From Vesta saturnalis (lineage: Eukaryota; Arthropoda; Insecta; Coleoptera; Lampyridae), in NCBI GenBank assembly GCA_036346205.1, contig JARFJB010001349.1, positions 1,475,501 to 1,539,500 on the forward strand: a DNA stretch of 64,000 bases. Reading direction: 5' to 3'. Of this stretch, positions 1 to 12,632 are shown one piece after another. The position numbers were made by a program, and so were the translations under genes. A model generated the notes under the pieces. The model saw only the letters and a program-made list of their open reading frames with translations, was not told the origin of the DNA and searched no databases. How positions within the stretch are numbered: position 1 is the stretch's first letter; each line of letters begins with the position of its first letter.

Positions 1-2095
1 ATTTAGCTGATTTGAGAAACTATTCAATCTAAATTAAATTAAGAATTTTTATAGGTCAACGAAGTTTTAAGGAAATTGTGAAGTGTAATAACACTTACCT
101 ATTTTTAAAAACTGCAGTTTTATACAATTACTTGGTATTTTCTTAAATTATACCTTTCTTTTCGTTTTCAATTACCGAATCTTTCCAAATACATTTTTTG
201 TAATTGACTGTTAAGACATGAAATAAAAATAATAATTACAACAAAACGCTTAACCCAGTTTATAAACCTATACAAATGAGTTATATAGTTTGTATTACTT
301 TCCAGAGTGACTTATAAAGTGTAGATATTGTTATTATTCACAATACTTTACACACAATTTAAATGTCCTTTGAGGATGCTTCTGTCGGGCAACAGCAGGT
401 ATACTAAGTTTGGCCATTAACATAATAAACAAAAGTTTGCAGAATGTATTCGCTTCGATAACAACGGAAATATACCCTGAAGATATGGTTACGACTATTT
501 AAATAGATATTGCAAATTACTCCAACTATAAACTTTCCACAAACACTTTAAGGCACGATAGATATTTCAAATTGTTTGGATAAATAATCTATTATGCGTT
601 GATTAATATAACAAGAGGACACTCAATACTCTATTTACCGTACATGTCTAATTTGAAGAGGATATTTTCAAAATGAGTGAAATGTTCTGTGAATATTGAT
701 TGGTTTTCAAATCCGTTGGCATCTATTGTATGGATGGACGTGCACTAATTCAATTTATCCAATACTATCTGTACACAGATCATCACAATATAAACAATAA
801 GGTTCATAACTACCATAAATCAACCTAAAGTATTCGTAATCGAATAAAAGCACGAATAGTCTGATAATATTTACGTGATCATCAATTGTCGTAGCAAGTC
901 ATTACATAAATCTACATTGACAGTTTAGGATTCGCTTTGCTAGGAATTGAATCAACCTGGCTTAAGTTATTTTATTTTGTTTAAAAAGAAGCTCTAAATT
1001 TTCAGATTAATGTACTTCAATCGTTTTTATCATTGCATTATTTTGATCAAACTTTTACAACAGTTTAAGATTAAAAAGGCACCTTTTCTGTAAATTTTAA
1101 TGTAATCTGGTTCCATTTAATATATTAACATAGATGAATATATTTGCCGTTATATTTAACATTTATATTCATTAATATTGTTAAATGCCTGCTTGCTATT
1201 AGTAATTAATTGTAATAAATTTAAAGATGGAGCAATAAACAGATTTTCGAGTTTTGATTATGTCAATTTAGACATATGAGCTGGTATCATCATCAAGCAA
1301 CATTTCAATTTACATTATAAACATACATATCTTTCCATAAATATTTGTCGGATGGCACACTGTAACGATTTATTACTACACTATATTGATGATTAAAATA
1401 TGTACCGATGTAATTGGACAGAGCAAGATCCAACCTACATATAAATGTCTAGGTATAGATGCAATATGCTTTTTTCTTCATTAACCCTAAATCGATTTAT
1501 TAGCTCATTTTACAACGTTTGGAAAATTTTCACAATAATCGGCCATGATGTGTATGCGCGCGTGCGCCGTGTGAGTGCTCGAGCGCGCATGTGTGTGGGG
1601 GTGGGGGGTGTATTTGTGTGTTTGTGTGTGTGGATGATTGTAGGTATCTACGATACTAACATCAAACTTCATATTTCAGCTTTTTCATTACTTCTGAAGT
1701 TGAGAGAAATTCAGAGGTGGGGGGGTTATTAGGAGCAGTTTTTTTGTTCTTATCACGTATTTCTGAAATAACTGAATGTTTCAAAGATATAAAATTACAA
1801 ACTTATAGACCTTAAACATATAGATTAATTATGTTCTATACACTTCTTTTAACGACGCGTAATTTAGCGGCAAACATAATCCTAAGGTAGACTTTAAGTA
1901 CTAGTGCAACTTTTTTCAATATCTGAATAACTATTAAGTTTATAAAAAAATGTGTAGACATATTTTTTAAAGAAATTTTAATTTCACATAACTATTCTTT
2001 ATAAAGCTTCTTAATATAAAGCAAAGTAACCCTAAAACTAAATTAAATACACTTGAAAATGCTTAAATTGTACTTTTATGGAAGCGGGCGGCTTT
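1..2095. other. AT-rich stretch without a recognisable gene
   Basis: I see no coding region with recognisable residues, no RNA gene and no clear element ends. An open frame of about 95 codons at 1445-1732 overlaps the GT/GC-rich tract, and its repetitive composition explains its length. Confidence 0.6.
1548..1634. repeat. GT/GC alternating purine-pyrimidine tract
   Basis: About 85 bases of mostly alternating purine and pyrimidine (GTGTATGCGCGCGTGCGC, then GTGTGTG runs interrupted by G-runs such as GGGGGTGGGGGG) lie in otherwise AT-rich DNA. Sequences of this kind can adopt Z-DNA, and the G-runs could form other G-rich structures. No gene flanks it. Confidence 0.7.
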
Positions 2096-3560
2096 GGATT
2101 AATGGTATATATCCTAGTATTCAGTTTACCATGGAAAAAGAAACTAATGGAAGTTTACCATTTCTTGCATATTAATATCTAAAAATAATAATTCACTATC
2201 TTTTAAGGTGTACAGAAAGCCGACACACACTGATAGATACCTTCATAAATTATCCAACCACCATCCACGTCAAAAAATTAGTGTAATTAAATCTTTAGTA
2301 GATCGAGCAAAACGAATGTGTGACCCTGAATTTTTGAAGGATGAATATAAATATTTAAGAAAATCCTTACAACATAATGGATATTCATATACAGAAATTA
2401 ATAATACCTTCTAGGCGTAACCTTCAAGAAAAACCAGTTCTCAATGTTGGTACTGCTTTTCTTCCTTTATAGCTAATGTTACAACTAGAATTGAAAAAAT
2501 CTTAATTAAATATGGCATTAGGACTATTTTCAAACCTACAAGAAAAATTAAAGAACATTTAAGATCACCTAAAGATGTATACATCAGAACCACAAAACGT
2601 AGCTTTGATACCAGACGCAAAGAACATATGAGATTTTGTAGATTAGGTCAACCAGAGAGGTCTGTTGTGGCTGACCATGCCCAGAATAATCTAAATCATG
2701 ACATTAAATTTGCCAATATGGAAATATTGTCAAGACAAACTCATTATTATGTTCGTTTACAACGTGAAGCTATTGAAATATATAAACACCCTAATAATTT
2801 TAATAGACAAAAAGAACATCTCCGTTTAAATAGGTTTTGGCATCTTATAATTAAAAAAAAAGCATAACGATACGTCTTAATTTTGATTTTAATTTTAACT
2901 TTTGGTATGTCTAGATTTTTTGCTGTGTTTTTCCTAGAGCTTGAAGCAAATGCTTTACCAATTATATGTTAAATTACCACAGCACTATAATTTAACATAA
3001 GTAGTTGCAATTAAATTAAAATTAAAAATTACAAAAAACGTTTTGCATTATGCTTTTCATTGTTAATAACACTTCCACTTATTGATAAAGATATCTCTTT
3101 GTTAGATTTAACTGGCTTATTTTATTTGATGTGATGTTTGGATTTGTACATGCTTCTATCAGTTTCAAATTGAAGTTTTTCACAACTTTACACTTACATC
3201 ATAACTCGATTAAATTTTGTTAAATGTGTTTCTTGGCTGACAAATTTCATTGTTAGCTTTCGCCGTAGAGATTGTTCTGATTTGTCATCTTTAAGGCAGT
3301 TTAACAATTTTTAATGACCTAGTTATTCTTTACTGAAATTTTATTTTACAGTTGGCTTTATACGTTTCTCAAACTGTTATATTAATAGCAGGCTGATGTT
3401 TATGTTTTAATTTTTCAACTTTGACAAAATTGTTTACAACATCTTTAACAATTTTTAACAAATATTACTACTGACGAAGATAACTGTAAGTGTTATCGAA
3501 ACGTTTGGATTGTATAATTTAAATTACACCATTAAAAACCTCAAATAAGATAAGTATTTT
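2096..3560 (+). pseudogene. Penelope-like retroelement, 3' portion (PLE copy 1)
   Basis: This is the 3' part of a Penelope-like retrotransposon, whose single protein joins a reverse transcriptase to a GIY-YIG endonuclease. The end of the RT is visible from about 2119 (IQFTMEKETNGSLPFL). After a frameshift comes YRKPTHTDRYLHKLSNHHP (about 2205-2275), a hallmark of the family. A second open frame, about 2466-2867, carries the endonuclease remnant: TKRSFDTRRKEH, a conserved H in VVADHAQNNLNHDI, and REAIEIYKHPNNFNR near the C-terminus. The GIY-YIG signature expected before TKRSF is missing, so an internal deletion is likely, and stop codons near 2177 and 2412 break the frame. The 600-base tail is noncoding and ends in a hammerhead-like motif at 3471-3502. 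A second copy lies inverted at 45.2-46.1 kb and shares both protein and tail. 5' truncation is usual for these elements. Confidence 0.85.
3471..3502 (+). ncRNA. Hammerhead-ribozyme-like motif in Penelope tail
   Basis: CTGACGA (3471-3477) is followed by one extra A, a 6-bp stem GATAAC/GTTATC (3479-3484 with 3492-3497, loop TGTAAGT), then GAAAC (3498-3502). This is the order of the conserved hammerhead core: CUGANGA, stem II, GAAA. Penelope-like elements are known to carry minimal hammerhead motifs in their terminal repeats. I could not resolve stems I and III, and the extra base before stem II departs from the canonical form, so activity is uncertain. Confidence 0.55.
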
Positions 3561-4425
3561 ATTATGAATGATAATGATGAAAGTTTACATTTTCATAGAA
3601 ATAAGCATATTTCAGAGCATAATAAATAGTAATTTTTGTAATTGTTTTACACATTTTTTGCGAGACCAATATTTCAAACCTTGGGCGTTAGCCTAAAAAA
3701 AAATATAATTTAATCTTTGTAACATCAATTCTAGATTAGAATCAATAAATATTCCTCAAAAATTTATTATACCTATTTGTATTATTCATTATAATTTTCC
3801 ACTATATTTTTTCAGAGGTTATGATTAATTAAATATTACATCTAAATCAAAAATATCTTGAATTAAAAGGAACACTAACATCTTCAACGTGTGATAGAAA
3901 AAAGAACTTTTGTGGAGAAAATTTATAAAAGATCGCAACGGAAAATCTACAAAAAGGAAGCCGATTTTTCCCACGCCATCTTGAACCCACCCCGCGAAAA
4001 CCATTTATAGGCGGTATTTTTTGGCGAGGAGGTCGAATTTTCTTTTGGTTATCGTTCCCAGAATCACCCTAACTTTGCTAATAAACTGATTCCACTAACT
4101 TTAATGTTATTACTGAGTTAACGTTAAATCACGTTTAAATCTGAAATAAACGTGATTGACGAAATTAATGAAGCTACTTTATTAAAACAAGCAAAAAATG
4201 GTGACTATAAAATTTCATTCTAAATTTTATTTATTAATTTGTTTTACAACACGCCGTTTGCTAGAAGGCGTAAACGTGAATTTATATAGTTCAAGTTGGC
4301 GTTCGTGTATCATCTATTTTAATCTTCCCCCTTGTTTTTGTTGTGCTGAAGGACATCAAGGACGATAAAGGGAAGGAATGATGTATTATATTTTCTATTG
4401 AAGAAAATTGGTAATTAGTACCGGG
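3561..4425. other. No gene seen
   Basis: AT-rich DNA. A short less AT-rich patch at 3955-4060 shows no recognisable protein or repeat end. Confidence 0.5.
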
Positions 4426-4731
4426 TTTTCGTAAATGCTTGACCCCCACGTAATCAATTTTAAATTTCGCGCTTTAAATATGTTTGCTCTAGGTTGGTAG
4501 TTGTTAGCAAGTCGAAAATAAAAAATACTAAATGATAATATTTAGTTTTATAACCTCATATTTGCGTCTTCTGTTTGCTGTCTTTTCGAATTTCGTCTAC
4601 ATTTAATCAAGATTTAAAAAAACTATTTTCAGAGCTCTTGATGTTACGAAGCTGTTGTGATGCAGGTTAGCATTTTTAAGGTGAATTGTCATTTATCTTA
4701 ATTTGAATTTGTATAGTGATACTGTACAACA

Positions 4732-5226
4732 GTGGTGTTCTCATCAGAACAAGATGCCTTTATTTTAATGGCACATTTCCGCAGTGGTACTCGAAATCCT
4801 GATGGAACTTGGAGCTACTCGTTGCAGTCCTGCATTGAGCAGTTTTCAGAGACTCTTCCCGATGTTAATATTGAATATGATTTATTTAAAAAACATAAGT
4901 CACGTCTTATTACACGATATGAAAACAAGCACTGTATTTGCAAAGGCAAGTCAACAGGCAGACCGATTGTTTTAACAGAAGAAGTTATTAATAACTATCC
5001 GCTTAAACAGGTAGGTACTATTAAATCTAATACGTTTATATAACCAGAAATATGAACATATTTTTTTTACAGGTTTGTCCACTGGTACTTGCCACAAAGC
5101 TTTAAAAAAGACATTACATATGCATCCGTACAACATTTCTTCTGTACAAAAATAACATGCAGCCGACTATAATCTTCGAGTGCAACATTGTCAATGGTTC
5201 AGCTAACGTTTAAACAACAATAATTT
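4732..5226 (+). pseudogene. Mariner-type transposase, N-terminal fragment (left arm)
   Basis: The N-terminal region of a Tc1/mariner-superfamily transposase of the type that starts with a DUF4817-like helix-turn-helix region. The first exon starts MVFSSEQDAFILMAHFRSGT and contains KGKSTGRPIVLTEE, a linker typical of the second HTH. It runs about 90 codons and then meets a probable intron: a GTAGGT donor near 5010 and a TTTTTTTTACAG acceptor near 5072. The following exon is short and full of stops before the copy breaks off at about 5226, so no catalytic residue is present. It mirrors the copy on the other arm (6175-5236). Confidence 0.75.
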
Positions 5227-5235
5227 ATTGTTATT

Positions 5236-6175
5236 TCACAACAGGTGCTCAAAATAGCCACCATTCATTTCTAGGTACACATTAATTCTTCGCTTCATAT
5301 TTTCAAACACACGTTCAAGTTCAATTGGAGTTATATTGTTTATTCCTTGTTGTATTACTCTTCCAATTATTCGAGAGTAGTAGTCGATTTTTAAATAGAT
5401 TAGTTTTAATTCGTCCAAACAGAAAAAAATTTAAGGGTGTGAGGTCAGGACTCGTTGGAGGTCACAAACCTGTACTAATTATTTGGTCGCTATAAAATTG
5501 TTGCATTAGTGGTGTGTGCAGTTGCTCTTGCTGGAAAAAAAACCTAGTTGTTGCCCATCGTCATGTAAATTTTCTTCGATAGCTTGACGCAGAATTTTGG
5601 CTGTTCACATAACCGAATAAATGTATCCATGCTTTGTCTGAATAAAATGTTAAGTCTAACAAATTATTGTTGTTTAAACGTTCGTTGAACCATTGACAAT
5701 ATTGCATTCGAAGATTAGAGTCGGGTGCATGTAACTGTTGTAAAGACGAAATTTTATAAGGATTCATATGCAACGTCTGTTTTAAAGCTTTGTGGCAAGT
5801 AGAAATGGACAAACCTGTAAAAAAATTATGTTCATACTTCTGGTTACACAAACGCAGTAGATTTAATCGTACCTGTTTGAGCGGATAGTTCTGGATTCGA
5901 TTTTTTAGGATTTTGTTGCATTCTTTGTTGAATGTCATTAGCAACTTCTTCGATTAAAACAACCGGCCTGTCTGTTGACTTGCCTTTGCAAATACAGTGC
6001 TTGTTTTCATACCGTGTAATAAGACATGACTTATGTTTTTTAAATACATCATATTCGATATTAACATCTGAAAACTGCTTAATGCAGGACTGCAACAAGT
6101 TCCATCAGGGCTTCGGGTGCCACTGCGGAAATGTGCCATTAAAATAAAGGTATCTTGTTCTGATGAGAACACCAT
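5236..6175 (-). pseudogene. Mariner-type transposase, internally deleted (right arm)
   Basis: Reads on the minus strand from 6175 (MVFSSEQDTFILMAHFRSGT) to a stop near 5236. Exon 1 is broken by a frameshift near 6090 and ends at a short intron (about 5870 to 5816). Exon 2 resumes with a HTH-like stretch (SISTCHKALKQTLHMNP) and reaches the first catalytic region, YSDKAWIHLFGYVNSQN, where the Asp is kept but the usual following Glu is Lys. Then comes a deletion. The frame shifts again through DLTPLNFFLFGRIKT, the region of the third acidic residue, and ends ERVFENMKRRINVYLEMNGG. The second catalytic Asp is lost. The terminal repeat expected beyond the stop is absent because the inverted copy begins there. 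It is not functional. Confidence 0.8.
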
Positions 6176-6489
6176 TGTTGTACAGTATCACTATACAAAA
6201 TTAAAATTAAGGTAAATGACAATCCACCTTAAAAAATGCTAACTTACATTACAACAGCTTCGTAACGTTAAGAGTTATCAAAATAACTTTTTAAATGTTG
6301 ATTAAATGCAGGGGACATTCGAAAAGACAGCAAACAGAAGTAACGCAAATATGAAGTTATAAAACTAAATATTACGATTTAGTAATTTTTTATTTTCGAC
6401 CTGCTAACAACTACCAACCTAGAGCAAACATATTTGAAGCGCGAAATTTAAAATTGATCACGTGGGGGTCAAGCATTTACGAAAATTCT

Positions 6490-7609
6490 GTATGTTATAT
6501 AGCAAGGGAGTAAAATATAACTTTTAATTCCGTGAATTAAGGGATTAAAACGTACTTCAGTTCTGTAAGACTTACGCTATTTTTTGTTTACTGGGATTAA
6601 AACTAACAAATTTATTTTATAACAAAGCGCACACACAAAAGAAAACATTTCTTAAACAATGTGTTACCTATACTATAATACTACAATAAACTTCAGTTTA
6701 AGTATTAAGTTTTACATCCTTTATTTAGAAGAACTGAGTGGACACTTTATATCTGGAATTCAGACCGCCACATGTTTTTCTATAACAATACTTGACGCTT
6801 AGTCTTATTATTATTATAATATATAACATAAACTTAGAAAAAGTTAAATAAAATGGATGAAGCTATGTGGCTAGCGTACTTTTGAAAATTTTAGGTTATA
6901 TTTTTTAAGTGAAACTAATGAAGCGTTGCAACATATTTTTTCACGCTATGTAGACTTTGTTTCCACAAACACTGTTGAATCTCGAGTGACCTATGTAAAA
7001 AAGTTAATTTAGTCTTCAGACCTTGAACGTCTATTACCTACATAAAGAGGAAATTGTACATTCTTTACACTGGTCATAAATGACAACATCGAGTCTTATC
7101 TAATGAAATAAGATGTTTTTAACCAAATCTGCGTAAAAACTAATAAGAGTGCTTTCCCTTTTTTCACTTTTCTAAAATAAAAACAGTGAAGAAATACGCA
7201 GGAAATTCATAGCGTTTTTCCAAAAGTAATCCAATGTGAAGATTTGCTTTCGAGAAGAAATTTGCTGCGTCGTTCTTTTCTCAACTGTTACGTACACATG
7301 AAAGTAAATAACCAGAAATGTATCCATTTAAGTTGCAGATAAATGGAACTGACCACAAGATTGCTGCTTTCGTATCCACGGACGGGACCTGATGAAAACC
7401 AAATATTTAAAAGTATTTTTACTATCAGTTTGATGCCAAATTATGGGGCCTATATTTTCAATCGAAAAATTTGCCATATGTTTCTGCCAATCATTCGAAA
7501 TAATCTTTTCCGTGTGCGAACAAACGTTTTGTCACATTGTAGAAGAACATTTGGACAAAGCCTCTGAACCTTATATTTCGACGAAGGTTTAGGACTTATG
7601 TGCTTATTG

Positions 7610-7611
<2 letters not shown>
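6490..7611. other. No gene seen
   Basis: AT-rich DNA with one 74-codon open frame at 7343-7567 whose translation I do not recognise and which has no supporting signals. Confidence 0.5.

Positions 7612-7659
<48 letters not shown>
7612..7659. repeat. (TA)n microsatellite
   Basis: About 24 uninterrupted TA units. Confidence 0.95.
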
Positions 7660-7660
<1 letters not shown>

Positions 7661-7715
7661 CATAAAATTTCATACCCATGAGTAATCAAAATATTATCAA
7701 CTACACTACACTACA

Positions 7716-8660
7716 CTACCTAAAAGGTTTAATTTTGTTCCACAGTTGCTTTTTTGTAATTCTGTCCTCAATTTCGACCCCCAGTGCAACCAACCACTCC
7801 TGCAGCTTCTTACTAGAAAATGAGCATGGCTTGTTTAGCTGCACCGAATGATATGGGGCGTTATCCACAACCACCACGAAATTCCCAGATAGTTTAGACA
7901 GCGCAGGAATCAGCTGTTTAATCACCCAATTTTGAAATCGGTCCCATTCATAGTTTTATGATAATCCCGATCCTCGTTTCCATATCGAGTAAATAGGACC
8001 AGTTTTCGAAAAAACCTAAATTACACCCCGAGTGTAAAATGATATACCTTTTACCTTCACTTTTAATTTTGGATGGATTGATTTTGAGGTCATAATCGTG
8101 CACCCAACCATTTTGATACATTCACGTTTCATCTAGATACATGAATCTGACACCTTGGCCTGAGTTTGAAAATACAGAAATTTTCTCACAAATTTAATTT
8201 TGGCTACAGCGACGCATTTCACACACAATTTTCTGTCCATTGACATGTTTATGTTTGTAACCCATTGATTTCAAAATTCTACATAACGTCGTTCGACCCC
8301 CATCAAAATCGGATTATGTTTGAACATGGTGATACAATTTGTCCAAAGTAAAAATTCATTTTTTGAATGAAATTGCTAAATTAGCCGTGGATCTTTCCGA
8401 AAGGTGAAATACCAAAACTCCCGGGTTTCCCACACGTCAACTCTAATTTTGAGGTCTTGCTTTTACGATGTCTGTGAAACCTAAAACCAAATACATACTT
8501 GATGTGTGCGCGAAAAGGTGATTTAAATTCTTATGTACTTGAGATATATTCGACACTATTACTACAAGTTCCCCATTATTTTTCGCCATTGCAGTATTTT
8601 TAAAATGCTTATAGAAACTTAAAAATTGCAACTTTGTATCCTTGCGAGGACGCCTGACAT
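7716..8660 (-). pseudogene. IS630/Tc1-type DDE transposase relic (family A, copy 1)
   Basis: A decayed DDE transposase on the minus strand, heavily frameshifted. The first acidic region is visible near 8120-8150 as RFMYLDET followed by NGWVHDYDLKINPSK. Next, DYHKTMNG (near 7945-7970) leads into the best preserved open frame, 7925-7716, with VVVVDNAPYHSVQLNKP (the second catalytic Asp, in the family's usual DNAPYHS) and LQEWLVALGVEIEDRITKK. The third acidic residue lies beyond the preserved part. The piece from 8631 to 8443 may be N-terminal sequence but is not diagnostic. Copies 2 (39983-41245) and 3 (52801-53613) share the YH-x-x-M, DNxxxHS and WL-motif order. I assign it to the DDE_3-like superfamily; the exact clade is uncertain. 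Confidence 0.7.
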
Positions 8661-11065
8661 TTTCTCAACAAATGATTATTAATTCAATATGAGACTTGAT
8701 CATCACATGTGTTACTTAAGTAGACAACACTGCACGACTACTTTGGATAAGATAGCATCAAGTTGAATTCTTGTCATTTGGACAAACGGGAATACCACTA
8801 CAGAAACAAAATTCATGGCTTGCTCTAATGCAAGATAGGAGTATATGATAATCAATCCCATGGAATAAAACATAAAAAAAGTCGAAGAGAGTCAAACAGA
8901 ATTTAGATTTTACGATTCAACATAATGCTATTAAACAATCGACAACACTTGGGTTCATTCTACGTATACCTAATCATACTCACGTATTTTAATTGGTGTA
9001 GTTACATCACATAGTCATCATATAAATGTGTAATGGATGAAAATGAATGCAAAGTTTAGTCCAAAGCAACCTTTTTTTTGTTATAAGCTAACATTTATTA
9101 TTTCATTTGCATTACACTAATCATGCAGGGTACATATGTATTTACATTTTCACAGCTTGGCTAGGAATATAAAAGCTTAAAACTGCTTTAATAACAGCAA
9201 AGCTGAACCTGCAAAAAAAGCACTAAAGCCATATTGTGAAAGTAGAAACTCGTTAAACTTTATTACAGAGAATAACAAAATATTCTTGGAAAAAAACTTT
9301 TATTGTAATTAATTGTGAGAGTTCTGTAATATAAAGATGTAATCTTCTGTTAATTTCTTGACATAGGTATTTACCTAAATTATGAGTCACATTAATTACA
9401 ATATTTTTGTAAAGAAAGGCTAAATAATTTTTAATGTTACAGTTACAAGAAATTCTTAGACAAAAGTCATAAATGAATTTTATAAAACACATATATACAG
9501 TAATAAATCTACTTTTATTTTATATGTAGCTAATAAAAAGCACCGTGTCGCCGTTTGTTTCTTTTATGGAACAACTGGGGCTCCTAAAACGGTATGGAAT
9601 ACCACAGTTCGCTTGACTTAGCTTTGTATAAGTGCCTACCGACTTATCCCTAAACGAACACGCGTAAGAGATGAAGATATTTTCACCATTCTATAAGATA
9701 ATACACGCAATAAATTAACAGTCTTCATAAAACATGAATTTATGGTAATATAACATTTAAGCTAATTTAGATCAGATGAATTGTCATAGGTTTACAAATT
9801 CAGTACCTGAAAAATATTTCTTTTGGAACAGTTCCAATTGCAATCTGAATATATCACTCAACAAGTCTGTTGAATCCTCATTATGCTTCGTTTAATTGTC
9901 AACATATATGCTATTCTAGAACTCTTATTTATAGTGTAACATAAAATTCTTGTCAGTTTCTGGACCGTTAAGAATTTGTATTAAAAAAAAATTAGATTTT
10001 GGTGATTAATTCGGTTCCACCTGTTTTTAATACGAACCAAGTGTGAAAAAAATATGACAGGCACTCGATAAAGCATTATACATCATTAATTATGAAAAAA
10101 ACCGTGCAAATGTTTCATGTATGCGAAGCGACGCACAACTTGTTGAAATTAGTCTCTCAATCTTTTCAAAGCCAGTTTGATGTTTATCTCCTTCCGCAAT
10201 TGTCAGAGAAGTACTCTTAAACTACTTTATTTCCCGCCTTGTTCCGAGTCTTGTTCACAATCAATAAATTCTGAGGGGAAGTTCACCTAAATGAATTCAA
10301 GGGTAATGAAAATAGAATTTGTAAGTTGCACCTAATATAATGCATATTAAGTTTGCATAACAAGCTACAGAAATCGAATGTAGTGTTGTCATTGGGTTAT
10401 ATACAATTTTTTAAAGGATTAAATAGCGTTTACTACAAAATTAGGTACTAGAATAGGACAGAACAAGACTAATACGTTTTAAGTACATTTTAGCAGATAA
10501 AATGAAGTAGAATTAGTATACAGGGGCAGCGGGCAAAAAAGTACCTTCTATCGTTTTAAAATTATTTATGTTGCTATTTCATACTTAAACATTATTAAAA
10601 AAGACATAGAAACTATCTAGAACGTTGGAACTACTTACATAATTTTAAGAGTACATTGGAAAGCAGGACCTATATGGATAAATTTAAAGGTGTTACAAGA
10701 AATAACGTCAAATAAAAATTAAACCGAATAAGTAAAATCTACATGTTTCTTCAAGTAAACTGACATGGCACAAAACACAAAAAGATAAAGACTGAGACAA
10801 ACTGGAAAAATTGTATTATCCCATAAACCTGCAATTCGTGCCATTAATGATCAAACGGCGCACTGTGGCAAATCGTCATAGGTATGATGTCATTTGCGGC
10901 GATATTTACCGTCCTGATGTATACTACTTCGATGTAATGAATTTTGTCAGGCTTGGAAATCTAGGTGTAAATACGAAAAATGATAAATACCAAATTTTCA
11001 AATTAGAAAGGAATTACGATTATCTTAGAAAACTCTCGGAAACCTTCTGTCATTAGCAAATAGCT
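8661..11065. other. No gene seen
   Basis: AT-rich DNA. Open frames at 9253-9492 (minus) and 10811-11056 (plus) have no recognisable motifs; I regard them as chance. Confidence 0.5.
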
Positions 11066-12350
11066 ATTACGTTGATCATAAGTAATGGCGTTTTATCTTT
11101 AAAAAAAATAATATATTTTACAACAATTTACAACATATTAATCAATTATATATTCTCCGTTACTATTATCGACTTCCTCCCAGCGTTCAACAAGTTTCTC
11201 GATACCTCTATGGTAAAAATCGTTCGGCCTTGACTCAAAACAAAATTATCCAACCAAGTCCGTAATTCCACACCATTATTGAACGAAACACCCCGCAAAC
11301 TGTTCGAAAGTGATTGAAATAGGTGAAAATCTGACGGAGCCAAATCAGGAGAATATGGAGGGTGAGGCAATACTTTCCAACCAAGCGTATGAATTGCTCT
11401 CTTTGTCATATTAACAATGTGAGGACGAGCGTTGTCGTGATGAGGAAGAAGGTCATGCTGCCGATGGGGTCGTTTTTACCGAATAGCTTCCTAGAGGCGA
11501 TGCATTTGTTCAACATATAGCTCTGCATTGACTGTTTGGTTACAGCCGAGCAATTCATAGTGAATGATACCTTCCCAGTCCCACCAAACGCATAACATCG
11601 TCTTTCAAAGGTGAAGATCTTGTTTCGCTCTAGGCGTCGCTTGTTCATTGGAACTTAGCTACTGCTTTCTCTGCTTCATATTCACATACAAACACAATTT
11701 CTCGTCGCCGGTAACGATATGGTAGAGGAACCTCTGATTGCGACCATGAGTAGCACGATTCCGAGCGAGCAATCCACCGGAAATTATGGAACGTTGTTTT
11801 TCGTTGTTCTCGCTCAAAACATGAGGAACGCAAGCACCAAGTTTCTGAACTTTTCCTGAGGGTTTCAGATGTGGACATATTGTTGATTAGTCACATTCCA
11901 TTTCCTGGGCGTGAATGTTGATGAAGAAGTTGATTCAATCGCTCTTCATCGAACCTAACAGAACGTCCTGAACGATCCATATCATTAAGGTCGAAAATTC
12001 CGCTTTTGAAACGTTTAAACCAGTTTTTCGCCGTCCTAACAGGCATTGTATCTTCACCGTAAATATCGCAAATCTCACGAGCAGCTTCTCTGGCTTTGGC
12101 ACCTCGATTAAACGCAAAAAGAAGATAATGTCGGAAATGCTGGTTTTTGTCTACTTGACATTCCATTATAATAAGGTTAAACTTTAACAACTAAAAACGA
12201 AATACAAAAGCAAAAACACTATAGGTCAGAACTACTAATTATCTGACAAACGGAATATTGAGTAATAAAAATTTTGTTATTTCAGAGCCATTTTTTAAAT
12301 TTAAAAAAAAACGCCATTACTTATGCATCAGCCTAATACTATCTTATTCT
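11066..12350 (-). mobile_element. Mariner transposon, full length but dead
   Basis: A mariner of about 1.28 kb bounded by matching terminal repeats: CATAAGTAATGGCGTTTT at about 11077 on the left and its complement, AACGCCATTACTTATGCAT, at about 12311-12329 on the right. The length and these ends fit the mellifera-like branch of mariner. The transposase is on the minus strand. The right end lies about 20 bases from the start of the LINE relic. Confidence 0.9.
11146..12166 (-). pseudogene. Mariner transposase, frameshifted
   Basis: The likely start is the Met at 12166 (MECQVDKNQHFRHYLLFAFN), the usual beginning of this mariner lineage. The N-terminal HTH domain (CDIYGEDTMPVRTAKNWFKR; RSGRSVRFDEERL) is intact to about 11900. 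After that the frame changes at least three times (about 11890, 11645 and 11410). Residual pieces include GKVSFTMNCSAVTKQSM (central) and TLGWKVLPHPPYSPDLAPSD, which holds the third catalytic Asp of a DD34D transposase. The second Asp region (near 11410) falls at a frame break. The C-terminal tail is disrupted near 11180. Translation would stop early, so it cannot be active. Confidence 0.88.
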
Positions 12351-12632
12351 GTTTTGATAATTTCTCCATGCCAGCCGGGGAGGTACCACCACCTTTACCA
12401 TGGGCTCCTTAATATTAGGTCTCCGAATTTCTAAGCTCGGCAAGGGCTACCGCTTTAAATAAGATGGCTGTGGTTTCTAGGGCAATAAATTCCGAACGTA
12501 AAATCCTGCCCCATTCGGATGTCCGGGAGGGCAGGGCCCAAGCGACCACGGTCATCGAAAGTATCAACTTTCTGATTCACTACTGCAACATCTGAAACAC
12601 AAGTCTCCTCTGAAAGCTCCGAGTCACCCGAC

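Larger units (their letters stand above)
4426..6489. repeat. Large palindrome: two opposed copies of a mariner-type element
   Basis: The left arm (4426 to about 5226) and right arm (about 5660 to 6489) are highly similar reverse complements. The outer ends read TTTTCGTAAATGCTTGACCC on both sides. The spacer (about 5227-5659) holds the C-terminal half of the transposase of the right-hand, minus-strand copy. Both arms include about 300 bases of 5' flank, the N-terminal exon, a short intron and the start of exon 2. A transcript across the whole region could fold into a hairpin of roughly 800 bp. Confidence 0.85.
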
